A DNA stretch of 64,000 bases from DASSQJ01 sp963726295 (GCA_963726295.1 CAVSBW010000001.1:806001-870000), one strand, 5' to 3'. Shown: positions 1-8,734, counted from the first letter of the stretch. Translations and numbers: made by a program. The notes: generated by a model not told the origin, from the sequence alone.

Positions 1-1
1 T

Positions 2-943
2 CCGGTGATGATGCGCCGGCTGCGGCCACGGTTGCTGGCCGAGCACGGCCTGGCCGGGGTGCTCGATGGCGTGCAGGAGCGACTCTCCCCGGCGGCCCGG
101 TTGTCGGCGCCGGTGGTGGAGTCCGGTGACCTGACCGAGTACCAGCTGTTGATGACCCCGGAGCAGGCGGCCGCGATCGAGGCCGCGATCGGTCCGCTCA
201 GCGCGCCGGCGCCGAACGAGGAGACCGGCGAGCGCGACCACCGCCCGGCGGGGCAACGGCGGGTGGAGGCCCTGACCGAGGTGTGCCGGCGCTCCAGCGC
301 CCTCGACAGCGAGAAGGCCGGGATGGACGGTGCCGGTGGGGCGGCGGCGGCGGTGCACGTCACCGTCGCGCTGACCGACCTGCAGGCCCGCACCGGGTGC
401 GGCGAGGTCCTCGGGTCGTCGGCGACCGGCACGATCCTGTCGCCGGAGGTGCTGCGGCGGATCTGCTGCGAGGCCGACCTGATCCCCTACGTGCTCGGCA
501 CCGCCGGGGAGGAGCTTGACCTGGGGCGGGTGGTGCGGCCGTTCACGAGGGCGCAGCGGCGCCGGTTGTGGCGCCGCGACCGCGGCTGCACCTACCCCGG
601 GTGCGGGGCGCCCGCGGCGTGGGCCAAGGCGCACCACGTGGTGCACTGGGCCGACGGCGGCGCCACGGACCTCGACAACGCCGCCCTCCTCTGCCAGCGG
701 CATCACTCTTTCGTGCACAACCGAAGACTCGTCGCCCAGGTCCTTGCGAAACCGGATGACCGGGGGCGGTGCGTGGTGTGGGACCTGACTCCCGGCAGCT
801 ACGACCGGCACCTCGGACGGCTACGAGCGGAACGGGCCGCGCACGACCCGCCGGCACTGTCGCCGGCGCGACTCCGGGAACTGCTCTCGGTCGTCGACGA
901 GGTCTGGCACGAGCTCATCACCGAGCACGACGCCGCCTGCTGA
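2..943 (+). CDS. DUF222/HNH endonuclease-domain protein (13E12 family), 5' end outside window
   Basis: The reading frame is open from base 2, so the N-terminal half lies upstream of the window; the Met codons near base 8 are internal, because the paralogue at 15101 has about 175 more residues before the same point. The visible part holds the end of DUF222 and a C-terminal HNH nuclease domain: CTYPGCG, then AHHVVHW, then DLDNAALLCQRHH. The family is common and multicopy in actinobacteria and resembles 13E12 proteins of mycobacteria; nuclease activity and mobility are suspected but largely untested. It is very similar to the 15101 copy and less so to the 33884 copy. Its stop codon lies inside the first unit of a 21-bp tandem repeat. 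Confidence 0.9.
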   Translation, partial: PVMMRRLRPRLLAEHGLAGVLDGVQERLSPAARLSAPVVESGDLTEYQLLMTPEQAAAIEAAIGPLSAPAPNEETGERDHRPAGQRRVEALTEVCRRSSALDSEKAGMDGAGGAAAAVHVTVALTDLQARTGCGEVLGSSATGTILSPEVLRRICCEADLIPYVLGTAGEELDLGRVVRPFTRAQRRRLWRRDRGCTYPGCGAPAAWAKAHHVVHWADGGATDLDNAALLCQRHHSFVHNRRLVAQVLAKPDDRGRCVVWDLTPGSYDRHLGRLRAERAAHDPPALSPARLRELLSVVDEVWHELITEHDAAC

Positions 944-1014
944 GCGTTGGACGCCGCCTCCTGAGCGTTGGACGCCGCCTGCTGAGCGTTCGACGCCGCC
1001 TGCTCTGAGCGTTG
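929..1014. repeat. 21-bp tandem repeat, four copies, across a stop codon
   Basis: Units lie at 929-949, 950-970, 971-991 and 992-1014. The core is gacgccgcct followed by (g/c)ctgagcgtt; the last unit has a 2-bp insertion. The first unit contains the final codons and TGA of the DUF222/HNH gene, so the array is a reiteration of that gene's own 3' end. It looks like slippage-type duplication. Confidence 0.85.
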
Positions 1015-1212
1015 CCGCCACTTCCGGGACTCACCGGCTCTTGCCGCCGGCTCCATCGCGGGTGACGAGCGCGCACCCGCCGACGAAGCCGGTCCCGGGC
1101 TCCCGGGGCCCACGCAGCTGGGGACTGCTTCCCTACGCCCTCGGCCGGGAGTCGGGCGAACCGCTGCCGGTCAAGGGGTGACGACTTCGGGCACGCCGAC
1201 CTCACCCCGGCG

Positions 1213-1787
1213 TCAGGAGCCGAGCGGGCGGAGCCAGCGTCCGCTCCCGGTGGACGGCCGCCGATGCGAAGCCCGTCCTGGACCTGCAGTGACGCGTTCG
1301 GTTCTGTCGACCAGGGCCACGTGGCGTGGCCCCGGGCCGAGCGCCGGGGTGAATCCGGCGCGCTGGTCGATGCAGCCAGTCCAGCCGTGCTCGGTGACGA
1401 GGTACACGTCGCCGTCGAAGGCATCGCAGTCATGTTGCTGTACCGCCAGGCGGCGAGCCAGAAGAGCTCGATCCGCCCCGGCACGACACGCCCTGTGCGG
1501 CAGACGACGGTCACGAGTACGTGCTTCGGCGGAGCCCAGAGATCGCCCGCCCGCAGACGCGGCCCGACGAGCCGGGACGCCTCGTCGCAGAGCAGGTCCG
1601 ACGCCCCGGGCCGATCCGGCAGGTCCCCATGGTGCACACGGCTGACGTCGGCGACGCTCTGGTCCGCGGAGTCGGTTCGCCGGAGAAGTGCCACGAAGAC
1701 GTCCCCGTCGGCAGGGCGTCGGTGACTCAGGATGGCGTCCAGCGTCGTGGCGGGGTCCTGCACATCCCACGGGTCGAGGTTCCTCAT
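1213..1787 (-). pseudogene. Uncharacterised gene broken by one frameshift
   Basis: Two overlapping minus-strand frames each hold half of a plausible protein. The upstream frame starts MRNLDPWDVQDP at 1787 (an alternative ATG is at 1799) and runs to FWLAAWRYSNM. The next frame takes over at about 1430-1436 with CDAFDGDVYLVTEHGWTG and ends at the stop at 1213. The switch requires about one missing base near AACATGACTGCG. Joined, the product would be about 190 residues. I do not recognise the family. It may be a real pseudogene or a sequencing error; a second damaged gene lies beside it. Confidence 0.55.
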
Positions 1788-1920
1788 GGGTGCCACCATC
1801 GCAGTCCTCATCTGCCTCGACCGGGCGTTCTCCACAGGGGCCTTGCCTGTGGATGGCTGCGCTCGGTGGTGACGGTTTTCGGGCAGCGTGTGCGCGTCGA
1901 CGGCTGACGAGGAGGTCGCC

Positions 1921-2413
1921 ATGGGCTACGACACCGAGTGCCTGGGGTACCTGACGGTGACGCCGCCGCTGAACGCGGCAGAGGTGGAATGGCTGAGCGG
2001 CTTCGCCGACTGGGGCGCTCTCCCGGATGGGATCCCTTCCACCTCCCCATGAACCCCCGAGCGGCCCTGGCGCGGGCCTTCGAGGAACGGCACGGGGCGA
2101 TGCCCTCCCAGGCGGCCGTTCCGTCGGGCGTCCGCGACTGGCGGGTCGCAACGCACGGCGACCGGATCATGTGGCGCCGGGCTGCGAGGTCGAACGATGC
2201 CGTGCGCACCCTTCGGTTCCTGGTCGAGCACTACCTGGGGCCCGATGCGGCGGCGAAGGTCTGCGGTGGTGCGGTTTCGTGGACTTCACCTTCGACCATC
2301 GACTGGACGGCCTCATCGCGGCCTGCCGTGAGGACACCGACGAGCTGTACCTGATCGGGGTCGTCGACAGCACGATCGAGACGGAGACCCTGGTCCCCGG
2401 CCGGTGGCGGTGA
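1921..2413 (+). pseudogene. Small actinobacterial hypothetical gene with two frameshifts
   Basis: The start MGYDTECLGYLTVTPPLN is at 1921. Its frame stops near 2051, but a second frame continues with WDPFHLPMNPRAALARAF through FLVEHYLGPDAAAKV, and a third finishes with FVDFTFDHRLDGLIAACR and ELYLIGVVD to the stop at 2413. Each segment joins without loss, giving about 163 residues. The breaks lie near 2010-2035 and 2260-2290. The pattern (MGYDTE start, TFDHRLDG, REDTDELYLI) resembles a widespread uncharacterised actinobacterial family, from memory. Two independent shifts in 500 bp favour decay over error. Confidence 0.6.
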
Positions 2414-2448
2414 GAAGCCGCTGTCGTCACCAGGACTCGTCAGTGCTA

Positions 2449-2480
2449 TTGCAATGGATCTTTCGAAAGAGTACTTTCGA
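2449..2480 (+). promoter_or_regulatory. Promoter with overlapping palindromic operator for the ArsR gene
   Basis: A -35 element TTGCAA (2449-2454) and a -10 element TACTTT (2472-2477) are 17 bp apart. A perfect 7-bp inverted repeat TCGAAAG-AGTA-CTTTCGA (2463-2480) covers the spacer and the -10. Transcription would begin at about the ATG at 2484, giving a leaderless mRNA. The layout is what is expected for autorepression by the encoded winged-helix protein. Confidence 0.7.
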
Positions 2481-2483
2481 TGT

Positions 2484-3158
2484 ATGCCACCGACGACACG
2501 ACAGCTGACCGACCCCACGGACCTCAGGGCGCTGGCGCACCCGGTCCGGATGAGCATCCTCGAGCAGCTCGTCGTCTTCGGGCCGCTGACGGCGTCCGAG
2601 CTTGCGGCCCGCATCGACGAGTCGCCGGCCAACTGCTCCTGGCACCTGCGCAAGCTGGCCGAGCACGGGTTCATCGAGGAGGCCGGGGGCGGCGCCGGCC
2701 GCGCCCGCCCCTGGCGTGCGGCCTCGCGCGGGCTGTCGTGGAACGAGCAGGACACCTCGGAGTCGGCGCAGCTGGCGGGGGAGGCGCTGACGGCGATGCT
2801 CGTCGACCGGGAGGTGGCCCGCTACGCCGAGGCCCGCCGGTGGCTGGGTAGCGACGAGGCCGGATGGCGGGAGCCCGCGGGGTCCTCCCAGGGCGCGATG
2901 TGGCTCACCGAGGACGAGTTCGCCGAGCTGGTCGAGGAGCTCCGGCAGGTGGCCGCCCACCATCTCGACCGGCTCCACGACCCCACGCTCCGCCCGCCGG
3001 GCTCGCGGCTCGTCACCGTCATGGGCTGGGCGGTGCCCGCCTACCACCCCGACGGCCGGCCGGTCACGGCCGAGGACGCGCCGGGCCCGACGGGGTCGAC
3101 CGGCGACCAGGACACCCAGCCGCACCGCTCGCGGCACACCGACAAGGAGGAGCAGTGA
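2484..3158 (+). CDS. ArsR-type winged-helix transcriptional regulator
   Basis: This 224-aa protein has an N-terminal winged helix (about residues 10-85: DLRALAHPVRMSILEQL, then LTASELAARIDESPANCSWH). An about 130-residue C-terminal region follows, including WLTEDEFAELVEELRQVA. I chose ATG 2484 over the in-frame ATG 2454, because the predicted -10 (2472-2477) and operator (2463-2480) would otherwise lie inside the coding region. It overlaps the MFS gene by one base (TGATG), so the two are translationally coupled and the regulator probably controls the exporter. The ligand is unknown. Confidence 0.85.
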   Translation: MPPTTRQLTDPTDLRALAHPVRMSILEQLVVFGPLTASELAARIDESPANCSWHLRKLAEHGFIEEAGGGAGRARPWRAASRGLSWNEQDTSESAQLAGEALTAMLVDREVARYAEARRWLGSDEAGWREPAGSSQGAMWLTEDEFAELVEELRQVAAHHLDRLHDPTLRPPGSRLVTVMGWAVPAYHPDGRPVTAEDAPGPTGSTGDQDTQPHRSRHTDKEEQ

Positions 3159-4402
3159 TGCGAGAGGCCTTCCAGGTCACCGGTTTCCGGCGGCTCTTCG
3201 CCGGGATGTCGACGAGCATGCTCGGCGACTCCCTGATGCTCCTCGTCCTGTCGATCTGGGTGAAGACGCTCACCGGCTCGAACGCGATGGCCGGCCTGAC
3301 CTTCCTCTTCATGGTGCTGCCGTCGCTGTTCGCCCCGTTCCTCGGGATGTACATCGACCGCTTCCGCCGCCGGCCGCTGCTCATCTGGGGCAACCTCGCC
3401 TCGTCCCTCGTCGTCCTGCCGCTGCTGCTCGTGCGCGACGCGAGTGACGTGTGGGTCATCTGGGTTGTGGCGTTCTTCTACGGCATCTCCTTCATCGTGC
3501 TGCCCGCCGCGCTCAACGGCCTGCTCAAGGAGTTGATGCCCGAGCACCTCCTCGTCGACGCGAACTCCTCGCTGCAGACGGTCAAGGAGGGCTACCGGCT
3601 CCTCGGGCCGCTCGTCGGCGCCGGGATGTTCGGCTGGCTCGGCGGCGGCGCGGTGGCGGTCGTCGACGCCGTCTCCTTCGTCGTGACCGCCGCGTTCGTC
3701 GCGTGGATCCCGCTGCGCGAGGACCGCCCGGTGCGGGTGCCCCAGCACTGGTGGGCCGAGATGAGCGGAGGGCTGAAGCACCTGGTCCACGAACGACTGC
3801 TCCGGCACACGCTCGTCGCCTTCGGGCTGATGCTCCTGGTCATCGGCTTCGCCGAGGCCGCCATCTACGCCATCCTCGACGCCTTCGACAAGCCGGCCAC
3901 CTACGCCGGGGTCATGGCCACCGTCCAGGGCGTCGGCGCCGTCGTCGGGGGACTGACGGCGTCCCGCTGGGTGCGTCGTCTCGGCGAGACCGGCGCCGTC
4001 GTCGTCGGGCTCGCGCTCCTGGCCGGATCGCTGGCCGTCGTGGCCGCCACCTCCACCCTCACGCTGATGCTCGCCGCCGTCGTCCCGCTCGGCTACAGCG
4101 TGCCGGTGCTCTTCATCGCCTTCACGACGCTGATGCAGCGCCGGACCCCGCAGCCGCTCATCGGCCGCGTGTCCACCGCGGTCGAGGTGTTCATGGGCGT
4201 CCCGCAGGCCCTGTCCCTCGCGCTCGGAGCGCTGCTCGTGACCCTCATCAGCTACCACCTGATCTTCGCCGTGATGGCCGTCGTCACCGGCATGGGGGCG
4301 GCCTACCTCGTGCTCGTCCTCGGCCGAGAGGTGTTCCAGCCGCCGGCTCCTGTGGCTGGGTCCGCCGCCGCACCGTCCACGGACCCCGTGCCGGTGCAGT
4401 AG
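3158..4402 (+). CDS. MFS transporter, DHA3-like (EntS/MFS_3 type)
   Basis: This is a 414-aa polytopic membrane protein with about 12 predicted helices. It opens with a juxtamembrane stretch typical of the group (FRRLFAGMSTSMLGDSL) and carries the MFS loop signature MYIDRFRRRP between helices 2 and 3. Family members are proton-driven drug, macrolide or siderophore exporters in the cytoplasmic membrane; the substrate cannot be read from sequence. The start overlaps the stop of the ArsR gene (TGATG), so it is the second gene of a two-gene operon under the palindrome at 2463-2480. Confidence 0.88.
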   Translation: MREAFQVTGFRRLFAGMSTSMLGDSLMLLVLSIWVKTLTGSNAMAGLTFLFMVLPSLFAPFLGMYIDRFRRRPLLIWGNLASSLVVLPLLLVRDASDVWVIWVVAFFYGISFIVLPAALNGLLKELMPEHLLVDANSSLQTVKEGYRLLGPLVGAGMFGWLGGGAVAVVDAVSFVVTAAFVAWIPLREDRPVRVPQHWWAEMSGGLKHLVHERLLRHTLVAFGLMLLVIGFAEAAIYAILDAFDKPATYAGVMATVQGVGAVVGGLTASRWVRRLGETGAVVVGLALLAGSLAVVAATSTLTLMLAAVVPLGYSVPVLFIAFTTLMQRRTPQPLIGRVSTAVEVFMGVPQALSLALGALLVTLISYHLIFAVMAVVTGMGAAYLVLVLGREVFQPPAPVAGSAAAPSTDPVPVQ

Positions 4403-4447
4403 CCGCCCCGCCCACCCTGACCCCCACGCCGGCTGACGCGCCCGCCG

Positions 4448-4453
4448 TACGCT
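4448..4453 (+). promoter_or_regulatory. -10 hexamer TACGCT, leaderless start
   Basis: TACGCT ends 6 nt before the ATG at 4460 and there is no Shine-Dalgarno sequence, so the LuxR-type gene is probably transcribed without a leader. Confidence 0.5.
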
Positions 4454-4459
4454 GACGCC

Positions 4460-7246
4460 ATGCCGGTCCTGGGCACCAAGGTGCGCGTGCCCCGGCCGCG
4501 CGCACGCCTCGTCGCCCGGCCTCGACTCACCGCACGGCTCGACGACGCCGCCCGGTCCGGCGTCCGGCTCGTCCTCGTCTCGGCGCCCGCCGGTTTCGGG
4601 AAGACGACGCTGCTCGCCCAGTGGCTCGACCGCCTCGGCGCCGACCGTGCCGCGCGGCCCGGGGCGGAGCCGCCGCTGCGGGTCGCGTGGCTCTCGCTCG
4701 ACCCGGGCGACGGCGACCCGCACCGGTTCCTCACCCACCTCGTCGCCGCCGTCCGGGCCGCCTCCCCCGTGCCGCACCCGGAGACCGGCGCGGCGGCGCT
4801 GGACCTCCTCGATGCCGACAGGGGACCGGGCTCGGACGATGCGCTGGTCAGCCTCGTCAACGACCTCGACGCGATGCCCGGACGCACTGTCGTCTGCCTC
4901 GACGACTACCACGTCGTCGACACCGCACCCGTCCACGAGGCGATGGGCTTCCTCGTCGACAACCTGCCGCCCCAGGTGACCCTGGCGATGACCACTCGCG
5001 CCGACCCGCCGCTGCCGCTGTCGCGACTGCGGGCCCGCGGCGAGCTGGTCGAGGTGCGCGCGGCCGACCTGCGCTTCACCGAGGACGAGGCCGGGCACTT
5101 CCTCAACGACGTCATGGGCCTCGACCTGGCGGAGCGGCAGGTGGCTGCCCTCGAGACGCGGACGGAGGGGTGGGCCGCCGGGCTCCAGCTGGCCGCCCTC
5201 TCGGCCGGGGGCCGGGGCGACCGGTTCGTCGAGGAGTTCACGGGCAGCCAGCGGTTCGTCCTCGACTACCTCCTCGAGGAGGTCCTCGACATCCAGCCCG
5301 ACGACATCCGGTCCTTCCTCCTCGACACCTGCGTGCTCGACGAGCTCAGCGGCGGCCTCTGCGATGCGCTGACCGGCCGCGCCGACGGGCAGGCGACCCT
5401 CGAGACCCTCGAGCGGGCCAACCTCTTCGTCATCCCGCTCGACGACGACCGCCGGTGGTGGCGCTACCACCACCTCTTCGCGGATGCGCTGCGCGCGCGG
5501 CTCGGCGCGCAGGACGTGGCGCGGATGAGCGGGCTGCACCGCGACGCGGCCCGTTGGTACGCGGGTGAGGGCCGCCTCGTCGACGCCGTCCCGCACGCTA
5601 TCGCCGGCGATGACGCCGAGCTTGCCGCCGACCTCGTCGAGCTCGTCCTCCCAGGGCTGCGCAGGCAGCGGGAGGACCGGCTGGCGCGAGGCTGGCTCCG
5701 GGTGCTGCCCGAGGACGTCGTCCGCCGTCGCCCGCTCCTCGCGACCCACGTGGCCTGGGTCCGGCTGTCCGAGGGAGACCTCGAGGGTGTGGACGCCTGG
5801 CTCGACGCGGCCGAGCGGGCCCTCGCGGCCCTCGAGGGGACGGGTGCCGCCGGGGGCTCCGTCGTGGGTGAAGCCGACGGGGTGGCGGCGCCGGACGCGG
5901 CAGTGCGGGCCCGGGACGACGACCTGGCCGGGCTGCCGGCGATGATCGCGCTCTACCGCGCGTCGGCGGCGCAGGCCCGGGGCGACGTCGCGGGGACGGC
6001 CGCGCACGCGCGACGAGCCCTGGACGCCGCCCCTGCGGGCGACCACTTCTCGCGCGGCGGCGCCGGCGGCTTCCTCGGCCTGGCCGCGTGGGCGGCCGGG
6101 GACCTCGGGACCGCGGTCGACACCTTCGGTGCCGCGGTCGGGGAGCTGCGTGCCGCCGGCAACGCCACCGACGCCCTCGGCGCGAGCGTCGTCCTCGCCG
6201 CGATGTGGCGCGGCCGCGGCCGCCCGGACGAGGCGCACCGGCTCCTCGAGCGGGCGCTGGAGGAGGTGACGGCGGCACCCGTCGTGGGGTCGACGGTGGC
6301 GGGCGACCTCCACGTCGCGCTCGCCGACGTCCTGCGCGAAGAGGGCGACCTGGACGGGGCCGAGCACCACCTCCGGCTCGCGGCCGAGCTCGGGGACCGG
6401 GGGTCGCTCATCGAGAACCGGTACCGCTGGTACACCGCCTCGGCGGGCGTCCTCCGCGCCCGCGGCGACCTCGACGGTGCCGTCGCGATGCTCGACGAGG
6501 CCGCCGATCACGCCATCCCCGGGTTCTTCCCCGAGGTGCGCCCGATCCCCGCACAGCGCGCCCGGCTGCGCATCGCCCAGGGGCGCCTCGCAGACGCGCG
6601 GGACTGGACGTCGGACCGGGCGTTGACGCTGGAGGACGAGCCGGCCCACCTCGGCGAGTTCGATCAGCTCACCCTGGCCCGGCTCGTGCTCGCCGAGCAC
6701 CGGGGCGTTGCCGGGGCGGGGGCGGACGCGCTCGAGGCACTGCACCGGATGCTCGACGCCCTCGTCGCTGCGGCCCGCACCGGGAACCGGCAGGAGAGCG
6801 TCGTCGACGCGACGTTCCTGCGGGCCCTCGCGCACGAGGCCGCCGGTGACCGCCACGCCGCACTCGACGACCTCGGCCACGCGCTCGCCCTCGGGGTGCC
6901 GGCCGGCTACCGTCGCCTCTTCCTCGACGAGGGCACCCCCGCCGAGCGACTCCTGACAGCCCTCGGGTCTGCCGATGCCGACACGGTGCTGCGCGCCCGG
7001 CCGACCGGCTCCGGCGTCAGGGAGCAGCCGACCCCAACGGTCACCCCGGGCTCCGAGCCGCTCAGCGAGCGGGAGCGCGAGGTGCTCCGCCTCCTCGCGA
7101 GCGACCTGTCCGGCCCGGACATCGCCCGGCACCTCTACGTCTCGCTCAACACGCTGCGGACGCACACCAAGCACATCTTCACCAAGCTCGGCGTGACGAC
7201 CCGCCGGGCCGCGGTCGCCCGCGGGTCCGAGCTCGGCCTGCTCTGA
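4460..7246 (+). CDS. Large LuxR-family ATP-binding regulator (LAL/MalT type)
   Basis: This protein has 928 aa, the usual length for MalT-like regulators. Domains in order: a P-loop ATPase with Walker A SAPAGFGKTTLL at about residues 41-52; a Walker-B-like region around VVCLDDYHVV; a long helical TPR-like sensor region (about 350-850); and a C-terminal LuxR helix-turn-helix (about 868-928: LSEREREVLRLLASD, then SLNTLRTHTKHIFTKLG). It would be a cytoplasmic, ATP-dependent activator triggered by a small molecule. The next operon (7374-9582) has a 19-bp palindrome upstream and is a candidate target, but this is only inferred from proximity. Confidence 0.9.
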   Translation: MPVLGTKVRVPRPRARLVARPRLTARLDDAARSGVRLVLVSAPAGFGKTTLLAQWLDRLGADRAARPGAEPPLRVAWLSLDPGDGDPHRFLTHLVAAVRAASPVPHPETGAAALDLLDADRGPGSDDALVSLVNDLDAMPGRTVVCLDDYHVVDTAPVHEAMGFLVDNLPPQVTLAMTTRADPPLPLSRLRARGELVEVRAADLRFTEDEAGHFLNDVMGLDLAERQVAALETRTEGWAAGLQLAALSAGGRGDRFVEEFTGSQRFVLDYLLEEVLDIQPDDIRSFLLDTCVLDELSGGLCDALTGRADGQATLETLERANLFVIPLDDDRRWWRYHHLFADALRARLGAQDVARMSGLHRDAARWYAGEGRLVDAVPHAIAGDDAELAADLVELVLPGLRRQREDRLARGWLRVLPEDVVRRRPLLATHVAWVRLSEGDLEGVDAWLDAAERALAALEGTGAAGGSVVGEADGVAAPDAAVRARDDDLAGLPAMIALYRASAAQARGDVAGTAAHARRALDAAPAGDHFSRGGAGGFLGLAAWAAGDLGTAVDTFGAAVGELRAAGNATDALGASVVLAAMWRGRGRPDEAHRLLERALEEVTAAPVVGSTVAGDLHVALADVLREEGDLDGAEHHLRLAAELGDRGSLIENRYRWYTASAGVLRARGDLDGAVAMLDEAADHAIPGFFPEVRPIPAQRARLRIAQGRLADARDWTSDRALTLEDEPAHLGEFDQLTLARLVLAEHRGVAGAGADALEALHRMLDALVAAARTGNRQESVVDATFLRALAHEAAGDRHAALDDLGHALALGVPAGYRRLFLDEGTPAERLLTALGSADADTVLRARPTGSGVREQPTPTVTPGSEPLSEREREVLRLLASDLSGPDIARHLYVSLNTLRTHTKHIFTKLGVTTRRAAVARGSELGLL

Positions 7247-7279
7247 GGTCGCCGGCCGCTCAGGAGTCACCACCGCAGT

Positions 7280-7298
7280 CACATCACGATGTGATGTG
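7280..7298 (+). promoter_or_regulatory. 19-bp palindromic operator
   Basis: CACATCAC-GAT-GTGATGTG is a perfect inverted repeat with 8-bp arms. A possible -10 (TACCGT, 7318-7323) lies downstream, which puts the palindrome over the -35 region of the 7374 operon. The binding protein is unknown. Confidence 0.65.
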
Positions 7299-7373
7299 CG
7301 GTCACCACGTCGGTTCCTACCGTCCAGGTCATGGCCCGGCGTCCGCCCGGCCCGCAGCGAACCAGGAGCCGTC

Positions 7374-8057
7374 ATGCAGATCTCGAGCAGCACCCTCACC
7401 AAGGCCGCCGGTGCGGCGGCCGTGGCCGCCGGGGCCATCTTCGTCCTCGTCCAGGTCGGCCACCCGCCGGCCGACTCGTTCACCACCGAGACCGCCGCCT
7501 GGGTGGCCCGCAGCTGCGCCAAGGCCGTCATGGCCGTGCTCGCGCTCGCCGGCATCGCCGGGATGTACCTGCGCCAGCACCGGCAGGCCGGCGTGCTCGG
7601 GCTCGTCGGGTACCTCGTGTTCTCGGTCGGGTACCTCGCGATGTTCGCCAGCGAGATCATCGCCGCGGCCGTGCTGCCCACGCTGACCGGTAGCCAGCCG
7701 GGGTTCGTGAACGACGTCGTCACCGCGGCGGTCGGCGGGACGCCGAGCGGCGACATCGGCGGGATCCAGACCGTGCTCGACATCGGGGGCGTCGGGTACA
7801 TCCTCGGCGGGCTCGTCTTCGGGATCGCCCTGTTCCGCACCGGCATCCTCGCCCGGTGGGCCGCGGCCCTGCTCGCCGTGAGCACCGTGGGGACCGCCGC
7901 GCTCGCGGTGCTGCCCGAGGCGTTCAACCGGCCGATGGCGGTGCCGGAGGGCATCGCGCTCATCGGGCTCGGGGTGTCCCTGTGGCGCAGTGCCCGGAGC
8001 CGGGCCGACGCCTCCGTGCCGGCGATCCCGGCCGCCCGCGAGGCCGCGGTCCGATGA
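7374..8057 (+). CDS. Polytopic membrane protein, unknown function
   Basis: This 227-aa, strongly hydrophobic protein has about six predicted helices (for example AAAVAAGAIFVLVQVG and AVMAVLALAGIAGMYL). The loop between helices 3 and 4 is Gly/Thr-rich (VGGTPSGDIGG). The ATG at 7374 follows AGGAG at 7361-7367, which decides the start over the upstream in-frame ATG at 7296. The final bases overlap the next start (ATGA, 8054-8057), so the two are co-translated. I do not recognise a characterised family; it resembles DUF4386-like small integral membrane proteins only in topology. Confidence 0.8.
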   Translation: MQISSSTLTKAAGAAAVAAGAIFVLVQVGHPPADSFTTETAAWVARSCAKAVMAVLALAGIAGMYLRQHRQAGVLGLVGYLVFSVGYLAMFASEIIAAAVLPTLTGSQPGFVNDVVTAAVGGTPSGDIGGIQTVLDIGGVGYILGGLVFGIALFRTGILARWAAALLAVSTVGTAALAVLPEAFNRPMAVPEGIALIGLGVSLWRSARSRADASVPAIPAAREAAVR

Positions 8058-8734
8058 ACACCCGGGTCCCCCCGGCAGCCGCCGTCCCTGCCGCCCTCGT
8101 CGTGCTCTCGCTGGTCCCGCTGACGGCCGGTGCACTGCGGCTGGTCGAGGTCGCCGGGGGACCCGCTGTCCTGCCCCCGGACGAGCGGTTCACCGGGTTC
8201 CCGGTGGCGCTCGTCCTGCACATCGCCGGGTCCGCGGTGTTCGCGCTCGGCGGGGTGCTCCAGCTCGTCCCGCGGTTCCGCCGCCGCCACCTGACCTGGC
8301 ACCGGCGGGCCGGCCGGGGCATCGCGTTCGCCGGCCTGCTCGTCGCCGGGTCGGCGCTGTGGCTCACCCTCGGGTACGAGCCGCGGCCCGGGAGCGGTGA
8401 GCTCCTGCGCATCCTGCGTCTGGTGTTCGGCACGGCGATGGTGGCCTGCCTGGTGCTGGGGGTCGCGGCCATCCGGCGCCACGACGTCGTGACCCACCGG
8501 GCCTGGATGGTGCGCGCCTTCGCCATCGGCCTCGCCGCCGGGACGCAGGCGTTCACCGAGCCACTCGGCGTGGCCCTGCTCGGCGACACCGTGCTGGTGT
8601 CGGACCTCGCCAAGGGCATGGGCTGGGTGGTCAACCTCGCCGTCGCGGAGTGGGTCATCCGGCGCTCGCCGGCGGAGTCGGTCCCGGGCCACCTCCGTCG
8701 GGTCCCCGCGGCCCCGGTGGCGGGAGGAGCCTGA
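8054..8734 (+). CDS. DUF2306-like integral membrane protein
   Basis: This 226-aa membrane protein has about 6-7 helices. It has the DUF2306 pattern: a helix ending HIAGSAVFALGGVLQL, then a basic loop RRRHLTWHRRAGR, then a helix, and later RRHDVVTHRAWMVRAFAI. The conserved His/Arg loops resemble those of small heme- or quinone-interacting membrane proteins, but no function is established. It is coupled to the previous gene by a 4-bp overlap and to the next by TGATG (8732-8736), so it is the middle gene of a three-gene operon. Confidence 0.8.
   Translation: MNTRVPPAAAVPAALVVLSLVPLTAGALRLVEVAGGPAVLPPDERFTGFPVALVLHIAGSAVFALGGVLQLVPRFRRRHLTWHRRAGRGIAFAGLLVAGSALWLTLGYEPRPGSGELLRILRLVFGTAMVACLVLGVAAIRRHDVVTHRAWMVRAFAIGLAAGTQAFTEPLGVALLGDTVLVSDLAKGMGWVVNLAVAEWVIRRSPAESVPGHLRRVPAAPVAGGA

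Noticed and set aside
1823..1853. Possible replication origin or DnaA-box cluster
   Set aside because: Only isolated box-like sequences occur across the window, with no dnaA/dnaN genes or AT-rich element.
3041..8692. A 1883-codon open frame on the minus strand
   Set aside because: It runs antisense to four well-supported genes (ArsR, MFS, LuxR and the membrane proteins), has low-complexity Arg/Gly/Pro composition and no domain; it is the usual GC-rich mirror frame.
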